Below, piece after piece: positions 53,093 through 61,676 of a stretch of 64,000 nucleotides of DNA. The DNA is from DAOUKH01 sp965261455 (GTDB lineage: Bacteria > Chloroflexota > Dehalococcoidia > SHYB01). Made by a program: the position numbers and the translations under genes. The stretch's first letter is position 1; every line of letters starts with the position of its first letter. The stretch spans positions 2,914,001-2,978,000 of the forward strand of contig OZ253453.1 in the NCBI GenBank assembly GCA_965261455.1, given 5' to 3'. The notes beneath the pieces were generated by a model. The model worked only from the letters and a program-made list of their open reading frames with translations, ran no database searches and was not told the DNA's origin.

Positions 53093-53238
53093 GGAGACTT
53101 TTGCACAACCCACGCCGCGTAACGGCGCATCCCGTAGGGGCGTCCCTTGTGGGCGCCCTCCCTCCCGTAGGGGCGATTCGCGAATCGCCCTCCCTGAGCG
53201 CCCACGTGGCCGACACCGACCGCTACGCAAAGGTCTCC
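53093..53238. mobile_element. MITE-like unit, 146 bp
   Basis: Ends GGAGACTTTTGCACAAC and CTACGCAAAGGTCTCC face inward; contains the TTCGCGAA hairpin. Confidence 0.5.
53164..53193. repeat. REP-like hairpin, TTCGCGAA variant
   Basis: CCCGTAGGGGCGA, TTCGCGAA and TCGCCCTCC. The core differs from the 40881 copy by a compensatory pair. Confidence 0.8.
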
Positions 53239-53515
53239 CCTGGGAGAGCCCCTTAAACCTCTCTCCCTCTGGGAGAGACTGAGAGAGGGCACGCGCCGAA
53301 GGCGCGTCGGCGCCCGCAGGGCGCCTTCCCCCTCCTCTCCCAACGGGAGAGGATCGAGGTGAGGGGCCCCCCCCCAGCAACCACCAAAGCTCATCGAAGC
53401 CCATCGGCCCTGCGCCGAGGCCGACAGTCACGCAAAGGTCTCCTCTGGTGGAGACTGAGCGCGGGCGCGGGCCGCCGGCCGCGCCGGGGTGGAGGTCTTA
53501 ACCTCCTCTCCCCAC

Positions 53516-53671
53516 GGAGACCCTTGCATAACCCAGCCTTGGGAGCGAGGGGGTTGGCGGTGGGAGGTCTTGCCCCCTCTCCCGCTGGGAGAGGGTTGGG
53601 GTGAGGGCGGGGGGAGGCGGGGGCCGCGCGACCTTGCCGGAGCCTGCGGCCACAGTTACGCAATGGTCTCC
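53516..53671. mobile_element. MITE-like unit, 156 bp
   Basis: Ends GGAGACCCTTGCATAAC and GTTACGCAATGGTCTCC face inward. Confidence 0.5.
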
Positions 53672-53762
53672 CCGCGGGAGAGGATCGTGGTGAGGGGTCC
53701 CCCAGCAACCGCCAGAGGCCATCGAATCCCACGGCTCCGCGCCCGCCCCTTCCAACCTCCCC

Positions 53763-54188
53763 CTACGCAAACACCCCAACATCCACCACGCCCTCGACCG
53801 CGAACTCCGCCCGGAACCGCGCCTCCCGCGCCGCCGGCGCGTCCACCTCCAGCCGCGCGCACCACGCCACCCCCGAATACCTGACCGCCCCCGCGACGCC
53901 GCCCGCCGGGCCGAACTCGAACGCCACCGACGCCCCCTTCGTCCTGATCTCCCCCAGCACCGCCGCCGACCCCACGCCGGGAGTGTCGTCCCAGTCCCCC
54001 TCGACGACGAACCGCACCCGCTCCTCGCCCCGCGCCAACGCCGGCCCCTGCGTCAACGACGTCACGTCCACCACCGCCGCCGCCCCAGGCAGTCCCCGCA
54101 CCCCGGCCACCGACGCCGAGATATCCCGCACCACCCCGCCGCCGTCACCGATCCGAAACACCGCCCCCTGCCCATGCGCCTTGCTCAT
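53763..54188 (-). CDS. Major tail tube protein
   Basis: 141 aa, ATG at 54188 after AAGGAGT. It starts MSKAHGQGAVFRIGDGGGVV, has GVRGLPGAAAVVDVTSLTQG and RVRFVVEGDWDDTPG, then a late EFAVEGVVDVG. This is the pattern of lambda gpV/RcGTA-type tail tube subunits, a beta-barrel that stacks in rings. It follows the tail terminator in the module, with a toxin-antitoxin pair inserted between. Confidence 0.8.
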   Translation of the reverse strand: MSKAHGQGAVFRIGDGGGVVRDISASVAGVRGLPGAAAVVDVTSLTQGPALARGEERVRFVVEGDWDDTPGVGSAAVLGEIRTKGASVAFEFGPAGGVAGAVRYSGVAWCARLEVDAPAAREARFRAEFAVEGVVDVGVFA

Positions 54189-54383
54189 CAAATACTCCTT
54201 TTCCCAGAGGGGAAGACCGTTCCGTAACCTCCCGCCTCCCGTAGGGGCGCCCCTTGTGGGCGCCCGTCCCCTCTGCTCCGGTCTCTCCCCCCTGGGAGAA
54301 ACTGAGAGAGGGCCCACCCTTGCACCCCGCCACCGTTGGACAGTACCCTGTAAGACAACGTAAGAAACCACCCGGAGGCCACC

Positions 54384-54635
54384 ATGGCCAGGACCACCAT
54401 CACCTTCTCCCTGCCGCCCGACATGGCGGACCGCCTGAACAAATTGATGGAGCAAGAGGGCCGCACCCGAAGCGAGCTTCTCCGCGACGCGCTGCTCCGC
54501 TACATCGAGGAGTCGGAGTGGCGGCGCGTGCTCCACTACGGAGAGCGGCGGGCTAGAGAGCGGGGCATCGGCCCGGCCGACGTTGAGCCCTTGGTGGACG
54601 AATACCGGGCCGGGGCTGACGCCGCCCAGGCATGA
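54384..54635 (+). CDS. Ribbon-helix-helix antitoxin (CopG family)
   Basis: 83 aa. ITFSLPPDMADRLNKLMEQE with GRTRSELLRDALLRY is a classical ribbon-helix-helix domain; the C-terminal arm (RERGIGPADVEPLVDEY) would bind the toxin. Strand is opposite to the phage genes. ATGA overlap with the PIN gene. A GGAGG site precedes the ATG. Confidence 0.87.
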   Translation: MARTTITFSLPPDMADRLNKLMEQEGRTRSELLRDALLRYIEESEWRRVLHYGERRARERGIGPADVEPLVDEYRAGADAAQA

Positions 54636-55036
54636 GAGTCGTCCTCGACACCAACGTCATCGTCTCCGGCCTCAACTTCCCCGGCAACGAACGGATCGTC
54701 CTCGACCTCGCCCGCAGAGGCCGCTTCGAGTTGTGCCTTTCGCCCTTCATCCTCGAAGAGACCGCCGGCGTCCTGACGGCAAAGTTCGGCTGGCAAGACG
54801 ACATGGCGGACCACGCCCTGGAGGTCCTCCCCGGCGCGGCCACTATCATCGAACCCGCCCGCCTCCCCCGTGCCATCCACGGCAACGAGGCCGACAACCG
54901 CATCCTCGAGTGCGCCGTCGAAGCCACCGCCGACCACCTCGTCACCGGCGACCGCCGCCACCTCCTGCCCCTGAAGCAACACAGGGGCGTGAAGATCCTC
55001 AACGCCCCCACCTTCCTCACCACCCTCGACGCGTAG
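54632..55036 (+). CDS. PIN-domain toxin (COG1569 type)
   Basis: 134 aa. The PIN motif begins VLDTNVIVSGL with the first Asp. EADNRILECAVEATAD gives the next acidic pair and VTGDRRHLL the last. This fits putative PIN toxins of the COG1569 group. It is coupled to the ribbon-helix-helix gene. The pair sits as a cassette between two tail genes on the opposite strand and may help hold the module in the genome. Confidence 0.87.
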   Translation: MRVVLDTNVIVSGLNFPGNERIVLDLARRGRFELCLSPFILEETAGVLTAKFGWQDDMADHALEVLPGAATIIEPARLPRAIHGNEADNRILECAVEATADHLVTGDRRHLLPLKQHRGVKILNAPTFLTTLDA

Positions 55037-55044
55037 CCCCTCTC

Positions 55045-55205
55045 TACTCCAGTGGCCGCCCCCCTCCGCAGGCACCGCCCAAGCCTCTCGCCCAATGGAG
55101 AGATTGAGAGCGCGCACCGCTCCCCCGTAAGCCTCTCTCCCTTTGGGAGAGACTGAGAGAGGGCACGCGCCGACAGGCGCGCGGGCGCCCGCAGGGCGCC
55201 CCTCT
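55045..55205. repeat. Intergenic repeats beside the toxin-antitoxin cassette
   Basis: CTCTCC...GGGAGAGACTGAGAGAGGGC palindromes and a GGCGCGCGGGCGCC hairpin. Similar short units lie at 54235-54320 on the other side of the cassette. Confidence 0.75.
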
Positions 55206-55209
55206 GCCC

Positions 55210-55617
55210 CTAAGCCCCAGCCTCCCGCACCACGACGATGAAATCGGCCGCGGCGTAGACCCCGCCCGCGACCTTCCGCCGTCCCACCTGCTCTACCCGG
55301 ACGACCCGTGCATAGTCCGCCGCCCCGTCCAGGTCCCCGTCGATGGCGGCCCGCACCGACGACTTGCCGCCGCCCTCCAGGAACGCGCTCAGCCGCTCCA
55401 TCGCCTCCGGCGCGTCCCACCCGTGGACCAGCAGCGTCAGACGCAGCGTCCACGCCGCCCCCGCCGCCGCGTACGACCGCCCGTACTCCCCGTCCACGCC
55501 CGCCACCGCCACGGCGGGCAGCTCATTCACCCGCTCCGGCATCGACCGGTGCACCCGCAGCCCCGTGATGCCCCCCAACCGTCCCTCGATCCCAGTCAAC
55601 ACATCCGCCAACGACAT
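55210..55617 (-). CDS. Tail terminator/head-tail joining-like protein
   Basis: 135 aa, GAGGAGGAA before the ATG. It starts MSLADVLTGIEGRLGGITG and has VNELPAVAVAGVDGEY, AWTLRLTLLVHGWDAPEAME, and the closing VYAAADFIVVVRE. This matches the layout of small tail-completion proteins (like HK97 gp10 or RcGTA g8). In the module it lies between adaptor and tail tube, as expected. Confidence 0.72.
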   Translation of the reverse strand: MSLADVLTGIEGRLGGITGLRVHRSMPERVNELPAVAVAGVDGEYGRSYAAAGAAWTLRLTLLVHGWDAPEAMERLSAFLEGGGKSSVRAAIDGDLDGAADYARVVRVEQVGRRKVAGGVYAAADFIVVVREAGA

Positions 55618-56096
55618 CGATTCCTCCTCAAGCCGTTCCCATCCCTCTCCCCGCTAGGCGAGACCGAGAGAGCCGGGGCGGGGCATTCCTTAACCCCTCC
55701 CCAAAAGGGGGAGCACCACAAGCCTTTCCCCCTCAGAGAGACCTTTACGCAGCCCGCCCGCCGGCTGAGGTGTGGGTGTGGCCGGGAGGTCTTGCCTCTT
55801 CTCCCAGCGGGAGAAGATTGAGATGAGGGGCCCCCCAACAACCGCCAACGGTCATCGAACCCCGCCGGCGCCCTCGGCCATCCCGTAGGGGCGCCCCTTG
55901 TGGGCGCCCGTCCCCTCCCCCGACCGCCTTCCTCGTAGTGCGCCGCCCAATCCTCTTCTCCTACTGGGGGAAACTGAAAGAGGGCCGGGGTGGGGCATTC
56001 CTTAACCCTCCCCCGAAGGGGAAGCACCACAAGCCTTTCCCCCTCAGGGGGAAACTGAAAGAGGGCCGGGGTGGGGCATCCCCCTTAACCCTCCCC
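55618..56096. repeat. 479-bp repeat block between adaptor and tail terminator genes
   Basis: Two copies of AAGGGGGAGCACCACAAGCC-type units, CTCTCCC palindromes, a GACCTTTACGCAGC end and a CGCCCCTTGTGGGCG hairpin. No gene supported. Confidence 0.82.
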
Positions 56097-56906
56097 TCAC
56101 ACCGCCGCTAGCGGGATGCGACGGAACGGCCGCGCCAGCATCCGCGCGTCGGGGTCCAGACCGGCGCTGACCGCGCCCTCGCCGGGACCGTCGGCCAAGG
56201 CAAAGTCCCGACGCCGCCACAGCCGCGACGCCTGGATGAAACACGCCTCGACGATGGGCCGCGGGTAGCGGAAGACGCGCACCTTGACCCCGCCGTCGTG
56301 CGCCGCGGCCTCCGTGCCGTTGACCCCACGCTCGACGTCGGCGCCGGCGTCCGACACGGCCTCGACGTAGACCTGCTCCTCGCCGATCAGCAGCGTCCGG
56401 CCCGGGCCGATCTCGCCGCCGCCGTTCAGGGCGAGCGCGGCGTCCTCCGCCCCCAGCGCGCCGTCGAGCACCGCGCCGGTGTCCTCCAGCTCCTGCGAGA
56501 ACCCCCACGACCCCTCGATCCGCACCGCCTTCATCCCGCCGTGGCCCAGGACGCCGTTGGCGAAGTCGCGCTTCGCTCCCCACGGCGTCGCCGCCACCGC
56601 GTGCTTGGGAAAGCCGTTGTAGGGCAGGAGCTCGAAGTCGCCCGGCCCCCACGGCTCGCCCCAGCCCGCCCCGTTCCCTCCGGTGTGCAGCGCGCCGACC
56701 GACAACAAGTCCGCGTCCAGTAACAACGGACTCGGCGAGCCGTCGAAGTACCGCGTCTCCGCCCGCGTGTAGAAGGACCGGTCGGCGTACGCGTCGATAG
56801 CCCGGCTCGCATGCTCCAGGAGCGCCAAGATCAACGCGTCCCCGTCGCCGCCCGTAATACTCAGCCGCCGCTTGAACGTATCCAGATCGCAGTAAACGTT
56901 CGCCAT
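56097..56906 (-). CDS. Head-tail adaptor (gp6-like)
   Basis: 269 aa from the ATG at 56906 (GGAAGG upstream). It begins MANVYCDLDTFKRRLSITG with DALILALLEHASRAIDAYAD and RSFYTRAETRYFDG, the N-terminal form of HK97 gp6/RcGTA adaptor proteins. The rest is longer than in HK97, adding a beta-rich part. It should sit under the portal and connect head to tail. The longer frame to 57221 translates repeat DNA. Confidence 0.78.
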   Translation of the reverse strand: MANVYCDLDTFKRRLSITGGDGDALILALLEHASRAIDAYADRSFYTRAETRYFDGSPSPLLLDADLLSVGALHTGGNGAGWGEPWGPGDFELLPYNGFPKHAVAATPWGAKRDFANGVLGHGGMKAVRIEGSWGFSQELEDTGAVLDGALGAEDAALALNGGGEIGPGRTLLIGEEQVYVEAVSDAGADVERGVNGTEAAAHDGGVKVRVFRYPRPIVEACFIQASRLWRRRDFALADGPGEGAVSAGLDPDARMLARPFRRIPLAAV

Positions 56907-56937
56907 TGAAACAACCTTCCTACCTGTCGTATCCGTC

Positions 56938-56957
56938 ATTCCCGCGAACGCGGGAAT
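56938..56957. repeat. ATTCCCGCG/CGCGGGAAT hairpin
   Basis: A perfect palindrome of 20 bp of a type widely seen between bacterial genes. A related pair of arms is at 59884-59918. Confidence 0.8.
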
Positions 56958-56965
56958 CCATCCCT

Positions 56966-56995
56966 CCCGTACGGGCGATTCGCGAATCGCCCTCC
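56966..56995. repeat. REP-like hairpin, TTCGCGAA variant (second copy)
   Basis: CCCGTACGGGCGA, TTCGCGAA and TCGCCCTCC. Confidence 0.8.
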
Positions 56996-57296
56996 GGCCT
57001 CTTCTCCCCCGGGAGAAGACTGAGATGAGGGGGCTCCTCACAACCACCGCGGGCCATCGAAGTCCACGAGTCCGCGCCACCGGCCGTCCCCTCCCGTAGG
57101 GGCGCCCCTTGTGGGTGCCCGTCCCCTCTGAAAGAGGGCACGCGCCGGAGGCGCGTCGGCGGGGAGGTCCGGCCTCCTCTCCCAGCGGGAGAGGGGGCCG
57201 GGGTGAGGGGCCCCCTTTCAACCACCAAAGGCCGATGGAAGCCCGCCACCCCCGCGCCCTCAGGCGCTCCCCTCCCCCGCTGAAAGAGACCCGCGC

Positions 57297-58700
57297 CTAC
57301 ACCCCGGTGATGTTGTACGCCAGCGCCGCATGCTTCGCCGACGCCCGCGCCGCGCGCGCCGTGAGCGCCATGCGGAAGCTCACCACCATCTTGATCTGCG
57401 TCCGGTCGATATCCCGCTCCGTCTCGATGAGCATCTCCCGCCGGAAGCCGTGGAACCAGCCCTGACGGTTCACCGCCAGCACCCGGCCCCGATCCGACGT
57501 GTTGCCCGCCCCCGTCACCTTGCCGTCCGTGTCCGCCACGCCCATGACGCCGCTGACCAGGTACGGCACGCCGTAGACTTGCGCGAGCTGACCCGACCGG
57601 ATCGACGCCGCCGGCCCGAGCTTGTCCACCGTCACCACCTCCGGCAGCGCGATGGCCTGCAGCCACGTCCGCGTGTCGCTGATGAAGACCACGTCCGGGC
57701 TGACCGCGTTGTTGCCCCCGGAGGGGTTCAGCGCGTACCGCTCCATCTTCGCTAGGACGTTCTTGAAGACCGTCGCCGTGAGTGCCCCGTTCACGTTGAT
57801 CGCCTGCCCCGTGTTGTCCTTCAGCGGCAGGTGGAGGAGGCCGTCGCCCCCGCCGTACAGGTAGCGGCTGCTCGCCGGCAGCGACGCCCCGTCCGCCACG
57901 ATCGAGTTCGTCTGCGTCGAGTCGGCCTGCAGCAGCAGGTCGTCGATGGTCTCCGCCGTATTCCGAGCGAAGACCTCGCGCACCGCCGGCAGCATCGCCA
58001 GCACCGCGTCCTCGTCCAGCTCGTACGACCACGCCGTCATCGCCTTGACGCCGCCCGCGCTCAGGGTGCTCTTGTTCGTCGACAGGTCCGTCGCCGTCCC
58101 CGTCGCGTTCTCCGTGGCCTTGTAGAAGGTCACGTCGCCCAGCTCCAACGGGATGTCGAACGGGTTCGTCGGCATGTTGATCCGGGGCAGGAACGACGAG
58201 ATCACCGTGCTCAGGTGCACGTCCCGCCAGATCTCCGACGCCATGCCCGTGGGCACCACCTCGTCGCCCGTCCCCGCCGTCACGCTGTCCAGCGCCCGCT
58301 TCATCCCCTCCCAGCCGGGACGCGCCGCGGTGATCCGGTTCGCCGAGCGGTGGCTCCCCAGCCACAGAGTCGGCCCCTCTTGCGGGTCGTGCCGTGTGTC
58401 CATCATGAACACCGCCCGGCCCTTGCCATCCTCCGACGCCTCCCGCAGTGCCTTCACGATCGAGAGGTCGAAGTGCGTCAGCCCGTCGTACCTGCCGCCG
58501 CGGACCGCGCCCCGCTCGTCCTCGCCGAACAGCGGACGCCGCCGCACCTCGTCCATCCGCCCCAAGTCCTTCCGCACCGACTCCGCCAGCCGGTCCATCT
58601 CCTCCCGCGTCACGAAAGAAGACGCCCGCTCCCGAAGAAAGTCCCTCGCCTCGGCGATCCCCCGGATCGCCTCCTCAATCTGCGCCGTGCTATAAGCCAT
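57297..58700 (-). CDS. HK97-fold major capsid protein
   Basis: 467 aa from the ATG at 58700 (AAGGAG 7 nt upstream; the ATG at 58706 sits too close). The N-terminal ~80 residues form a helical delta-type domain (EEAIRGIAEARDFLRERASS). The capsid core follows: MRALDSVTAGTGDEVVPTG-like start (seen as LDSVTAGTGDEVVPTGMASE), WSYELDEDAVLAML and QVYGVPYLVSG. The protease gene upstream would clip the delta domain. Length suits a T=3 to T=7 shell subunit. Confidence 0.88.
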   Translation of the reverse strand: MAYSTAQIEEAIRGIAEARDFLRERASSFVTREEMDRLAESVRKDLGRMDEVRRRPLFGEDERGAVRGGRYDGLTHFDLSIVKALREASEDGKGRAVFMMDTRHDPQEGPTLWLGSHRSANRITAARPGWEGMKRALDSVTAGTGDEVVPTGMASEIWRDVHLSTVISSFLPRINMPTNPFDIPLELGDVTFYKATENATGTATDLSTNKSTLSAGGVKAMTAWSYELDEDAVLAMLPAVREVFARNTAETIDDLLLQADSTQTNSIVADGASLPASSRYLYGGGDGLLHLPLKDNTGQAINVNGALTATVFKNVLAKMERYALNPSGGNNAVSPDVVFISDTRTWLQAIALPEVVTVDKLGPAASIRSGQLAQVYGVPYLVSGVMGVADTDGKVTGAGNTSDRGRVLAVNRQGWFHGFRREMLIETERDIDRTQIKMVVSFRMALTARAARASAKHAALAYNITGV

Positions 58701-59071
58701 CCTCATGCTCCTTTACTGTTTGAGAATTGAATGCGCCGACAGGCGCGTCGGTTCTTACCCCCTCTCCCGCGAGGGAGAGGGTTGGGGTGAGGGCGGAAGA
58801 GCAACGGCGGCACCGGCCGCCCCCGCGCGTCTCTCCGCCCCCCTCGCCGCCTCCCTTAAACGCCTCTCCCTCTCTGGGAGAGACCACCTTAAACCTCTCT
58901 CCCTCTGGGAGAGACTGAGAGAGGGCACGCGCCGCCAGGCGCGTCGGTTCTTACCCCCTCTCCCGCGAGGGAGAGGGTTGGGGTGAGGGCGGAAGAGCAA
59001 CGGCGGCACCGGCCGCCCACCGCGTCCTTAAACCCCTCTCCCTACTGGGAGAGACTGAGAGAGGGCGCCGC
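58701..59071. repeat. 371-bp repeat block between protease and capsid genes
   Basis: Two copies of CCCCCTCTCCCGCGAGGGAG with GGGTTGGGGTGAGGGCGGAA, about 210 bp apart, each followed by GAGCAACGGCGGCACCGGCC. No gene supported. Confidence 0.85.
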
Positions 59072-59866
59072 CTACCCCGTAAGCTCCCGGGCCGCCGACG
59101 CCGCCCGCGCCAGCGCCTCCCCCCAGTCGTCATCGGCCGTGTCGCCGCCGTCGACGCGCCCCGGCTCGCCGCCGAGGGTCTCCCCGATCTCCGCCGCGAT
59201 CCGCTCCAGACGCCGCCGTAGACGCGGCGACTCCGCCCCCCGCGGCTCCAACCGCGACCGCAAGTAGTCCCACTGGTCGTCCAACTCCTGCGCCAAGACG
59301 TGGACCGTGGGATGCCGGACGCCCTCGCGCCGCGCCCCCTCCGGCCCGTCGAGCAAGTCGTCGAACCCCAGCGACCGCATTCCCGCGGCGTAGAGCTCGC
59401 GGCTCGCCCCCGGATCGGCGGGCACCGGCACCAGACTCCACTCCAGGAGCTCCGTGCGCCGGTGACGCACCCCCCGGCCCCGGCCCAGCGGCTCCGCCTC
59501 CAGGCTCTCCCAGCCAATCGACGCCGCGCGGAGAAATCCCCGGTCCCAGGCGTTCTCCACCCGCCGCGCGAACTCGTCGTCCGGCAGGAACTCAAACTCC
59601 GCGTCGATCCCCGACGCGCTCCGGTCCAGCCGCAGCGTCCGCCCGATAGGCAGCCCCGCCGACGGCGTCCGCCCCGCGTAATCGTGGGCCCACATCACCA
59701 CCGGGTTCCGAAGATAGTTCGTCACGTCCATCCCCTCGGGGTCCACGACGTCCCCGTCCCGCGCCGCCGCCCCCGTCATGATCCGAACGTGCCGCGACCG
59801 CCCCGAACTCCCCACCGCCTCAATCGGAAAACACCCATGCACCGCCGCCGAAGAAACCCGCGCCAT
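59072..59866 (-). CDS. Prohead protease (HK97 family, S78)
   Basis: 264 aa, AAGGAGA before the ATG. The catalytic pair is visible: His in VMWAHDYAGRTP and Ser in RAASIGWESLE, followed by ELLEWSLVPVPADPGA, a signature of this family. It matures the capsid by removing the scaffold part. C-terminal ~95 residues are charged and helical. The gene order protease then capsid is canonical. Confidence 0.9.
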   Translation of the reverse strand: MARVSSAAVHGCFPIEAVGSSGRSRHVRIMTGAAARDGDVVDPEGMDVTNYLRNPVVMWAHDYAGRTPSAGLPIGRTLRLDRSASGIDAEFEFLPDDEFARRVENAWDRGFLRAASIGWESLEAEPLGRGRGVRHRRTELLEWSLVPVPADPGASRELYAAGMRSLGFDDLLDGPEGARREGVRHPTVHVLAQELDDQWDYLRSRLEPRGAESPRLRRRLERIAAEIGETLGGEPGRVDGGDTADDDWGEALARAASAARELTG

Positions 59867-60285
59867 AAAGATCTCCTTTCGTCATTCCCGCCACCGTCAT
59901 CCCCACGAAAGCGGGAATCCATCCCCTCCGACCCCTCTCTCTGGGAGAGCCGCCCTTAAGCCTCTCTCCCTTTGGGAGAGACTGAGAGAGGGCCGGGGGT
60001 GGGGCGGTCCCCTCCGGGCCTCTTCTCCCCACGGGAGAAGATTGAGATGAGGGGCCCCCCCAACAACCACCAAAGGCCATCGAAGCCCGCCGCCGCCGCC
60101 TCCCCGTAGGGGCCGCCCCTTGTGGGCGCCCGTCCCCTCTGAGAGAGGGCACGCGCCACAGGCGCGTCGGCGGAGAGGTCTTGCCCCCTCTCCCGCGAGG
60201 GAGAGGGTTGGGGTGAGGGCGGAAGAGCAACCGCGGCGCAGCCGCCCACATCGCGTCTCCCAACCCTGCGGACGAAAGCGCCGTC
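59867..60285. repeat. 419-bp repeat block between portal and protease genes
   Basis: ATTCCCGC arms (59884-59918), CTCTCCC palindromes, GGGGCCGCCCCTTGTGGGCG hairpin and the GAGGGAGAGGGTTGGGGTG unit. No gene supported. Confidence 0.83.
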
Positions 60286-61506
60286 TTACTCGGCAGCGTT
60301 CGGCCCGTCGCCCCACGGCACCGGCTCCAACCCCTCCTTCGCCCGCACCTCGTTGATCGTCAGAATCCCCGCCTGCACCAGTTGCAGGTGACGCCGCGCC
60401 CGCGCCCCCGCGTCCTCGCGCAGCGACGACACCCCCGACAGGTCGAAGCGGGCGACCAGGCGCCCCTCTCCCAGATCGCCAAGCTGCGGCATCAAGGAAT
60501 CGTTGATCTCCGCCTCGATCAGCTCCAGCTCCGGGATCAGCGTCTCGTCCCAGAAGCTCGCCTTGGCCTGCTGGAAGTTGTTGAACGTCGACTGCCGCAG
60601 GTCGCCCACCAGTACCGGCGGCACCCCGTAGGCGCCGCAGATCTCTTCCTTCGTGTACCGCTGCGCCTCGATGAACTCCATCTCCCGCTGCGAGATCGCC
60701 ATCGTCTTCAGGTCCGCCGACTTGTCGAGCACCGCGATCGTGTGCGCCTTGTCCCGCCCCGCGAACGACTGCTCCCAGCGCCGCCGCAGTTCGTCGACCT
60801 GCGCGCTCGTCAGCTCGGCGTCCGCCTTGAGGTAGACCCGCCCCGGCGAGGCGTCGTTCTGGAAGAAGCGCCGGTTGAACCGGATCGCCTCCACGTTCAT
60901 GTCCACCGTCATGCGGAGCGCGGCGATGGGCGAGAGCCCCGCATACTCCTCGATCGGGTTGGGATAACGGAACCACACCACCTCGTCGCGCCCCAGGGCG
61001 ATCTCCCGGCCGTCCTTCACGTACAGATAGCCCGAGATGTAGCCCGCGGGGTCGGGGACGACCCGGAACCGGTTGGGACGCAGCCACCACAGCTCGCGGA
61101 CGGCGCCCCGCCCGTCGCGGAACACCGCCGCCGGCGCCGACCCCCACAGGCACAGGCTCGCCTCGATCACGTGCCAGAACCGCTGCCGCGACCAGAACGG
61201 GTTCGGCCCGTCGAACAGCCGCTGCGCCGGGTGCGCCGCCCCCACCGGCGCAGACACCTCGCCGTTCGCCCCCGCCCGGTGCACCCGCAACGGAATCCGA
61301 GCCAGGTTCCGCGCCCGCAGATTCACACAGGCATAGACCGCCGGCGCCACCGCCAGATAATCGGCATACGCCCCCGGCGCCCAATCGTCCCCCAGCCCGG
61401 CCCGCCGCTGAAACGCGTCGCTCAACACCCCGCCCAAGGGATGCCCCCGCGTCCCCCGTCCCACCAACCGCCCCGCCCGCGCAACAACCCCATCAATCAA
61501 ACTCAT
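60286..61506 (-). CDS. Portal protein (HK97 family)
   Basis: 406 aa, ATG at 61506 after AAGGAGT. Typical portal features: AVYACVNLRARNLARIPLRV, the DGPNPFWSRQRFW region, SPIAALRMTVDMNVEA, and FFQNDASPGRVYLKAD, and KTMAISQREMEFIEAQRYTK. Twelve copies form the DNA entry ring at one capsid vertex. The longer frame to 61677 is upstream noise. It precedes the protease gene as in HK97 and RcGTA. Confidence 0.92.
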   Translation of the reverse strand: MSLIDGVVARAGRLVGRGTRGHPLGGVLSDAFQRRAGLGDDWAPGAYADYLAVAPAVYACVNLRARNLARIPLRVHRAGANGEVSAPVGAAHPAQRLFDGPNPFWSRQRFWHVIEASLCLWGSAPAAVFRDGRGAVRELWWLRPNRFRVVPDPAGYISGYLYVKDGREIALGRDEVVWFRYPNPIEEYAGLSPIAALRMTVDMNVEAIRFNRRFFQNDASPGRVYLKADAELTSAQVDELRRRWEQSFAGRDKAHTIAVLDKSADLKTMAISQREMEFIEAQRYTKEEICGAYGVPPVLVGDLRQSTFNNFQQAKASFWDETLIPELELIEAEINDSLMPQLGDLGEGRLVARFDLSGVSSLREDAGARARRHLQLVQAGILTINEVRAKEGLEPVPWGDGPNAAE

Positions 61507-61646
61507 CGCTACTCCTTCATCCGTCGTTCCCGCCCACCTCCGTCTCCCGCGTCTACGGGAGTTACTGAAGTGGGGCGCCGTTTTCAGCACGTTTTCCCAC
61601 GGTTTCCCACACCGGCGCGGAACGAGGCAGCGCCGCTGCCCTCCTC

Positions 61647-61655
61647 TGCTATACT
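61647..61655 (+). promoter_or_regulatory. Extended -10 promoter for the stalk lipoprotein
   Basis: TGC-TATACT, about 22 nt before the TTG start at 61677: the host-type promoter pattern, inside the phage-like module. Confidence 0.5.
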
Positions 61656-61676
61656 CCGCCCGGCTCGGAGGGAACA

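Larger units (their letters stand above)
53024..53762. repeat. 739-bp repeat block where a tape-measure gene is expected
   Basis: Two complete MITE-like units (53093-53238, 53516-53671), several CTCTCCC palindromes, one TTCGCGAA hairpin and the CGCCCCTCGTGGGCG hairpin. No gene is supported. Confidence 0.85.
56907..57296. repeat. 390-bp repeat block between capsid and adaptor genes
   Basis: Holds the hairpin ATTCCCGCGAACGCGGGAAT (56938-56957), the TTCGCGAA REP-like hairpin and CTCTCCC palindromes. No gene supported. Confidence 0.82.

Noticed and set aside
56907..57221. N-terminal extension of the adaptor gene and similar ORFs in repeat DNA
   Set aside because: These translate the ATTCCCGCG hairpin and CTCTCCC repeats (giving peptides such as WIPAFAGMT); a good start with ribosome site lies inside at 56906.
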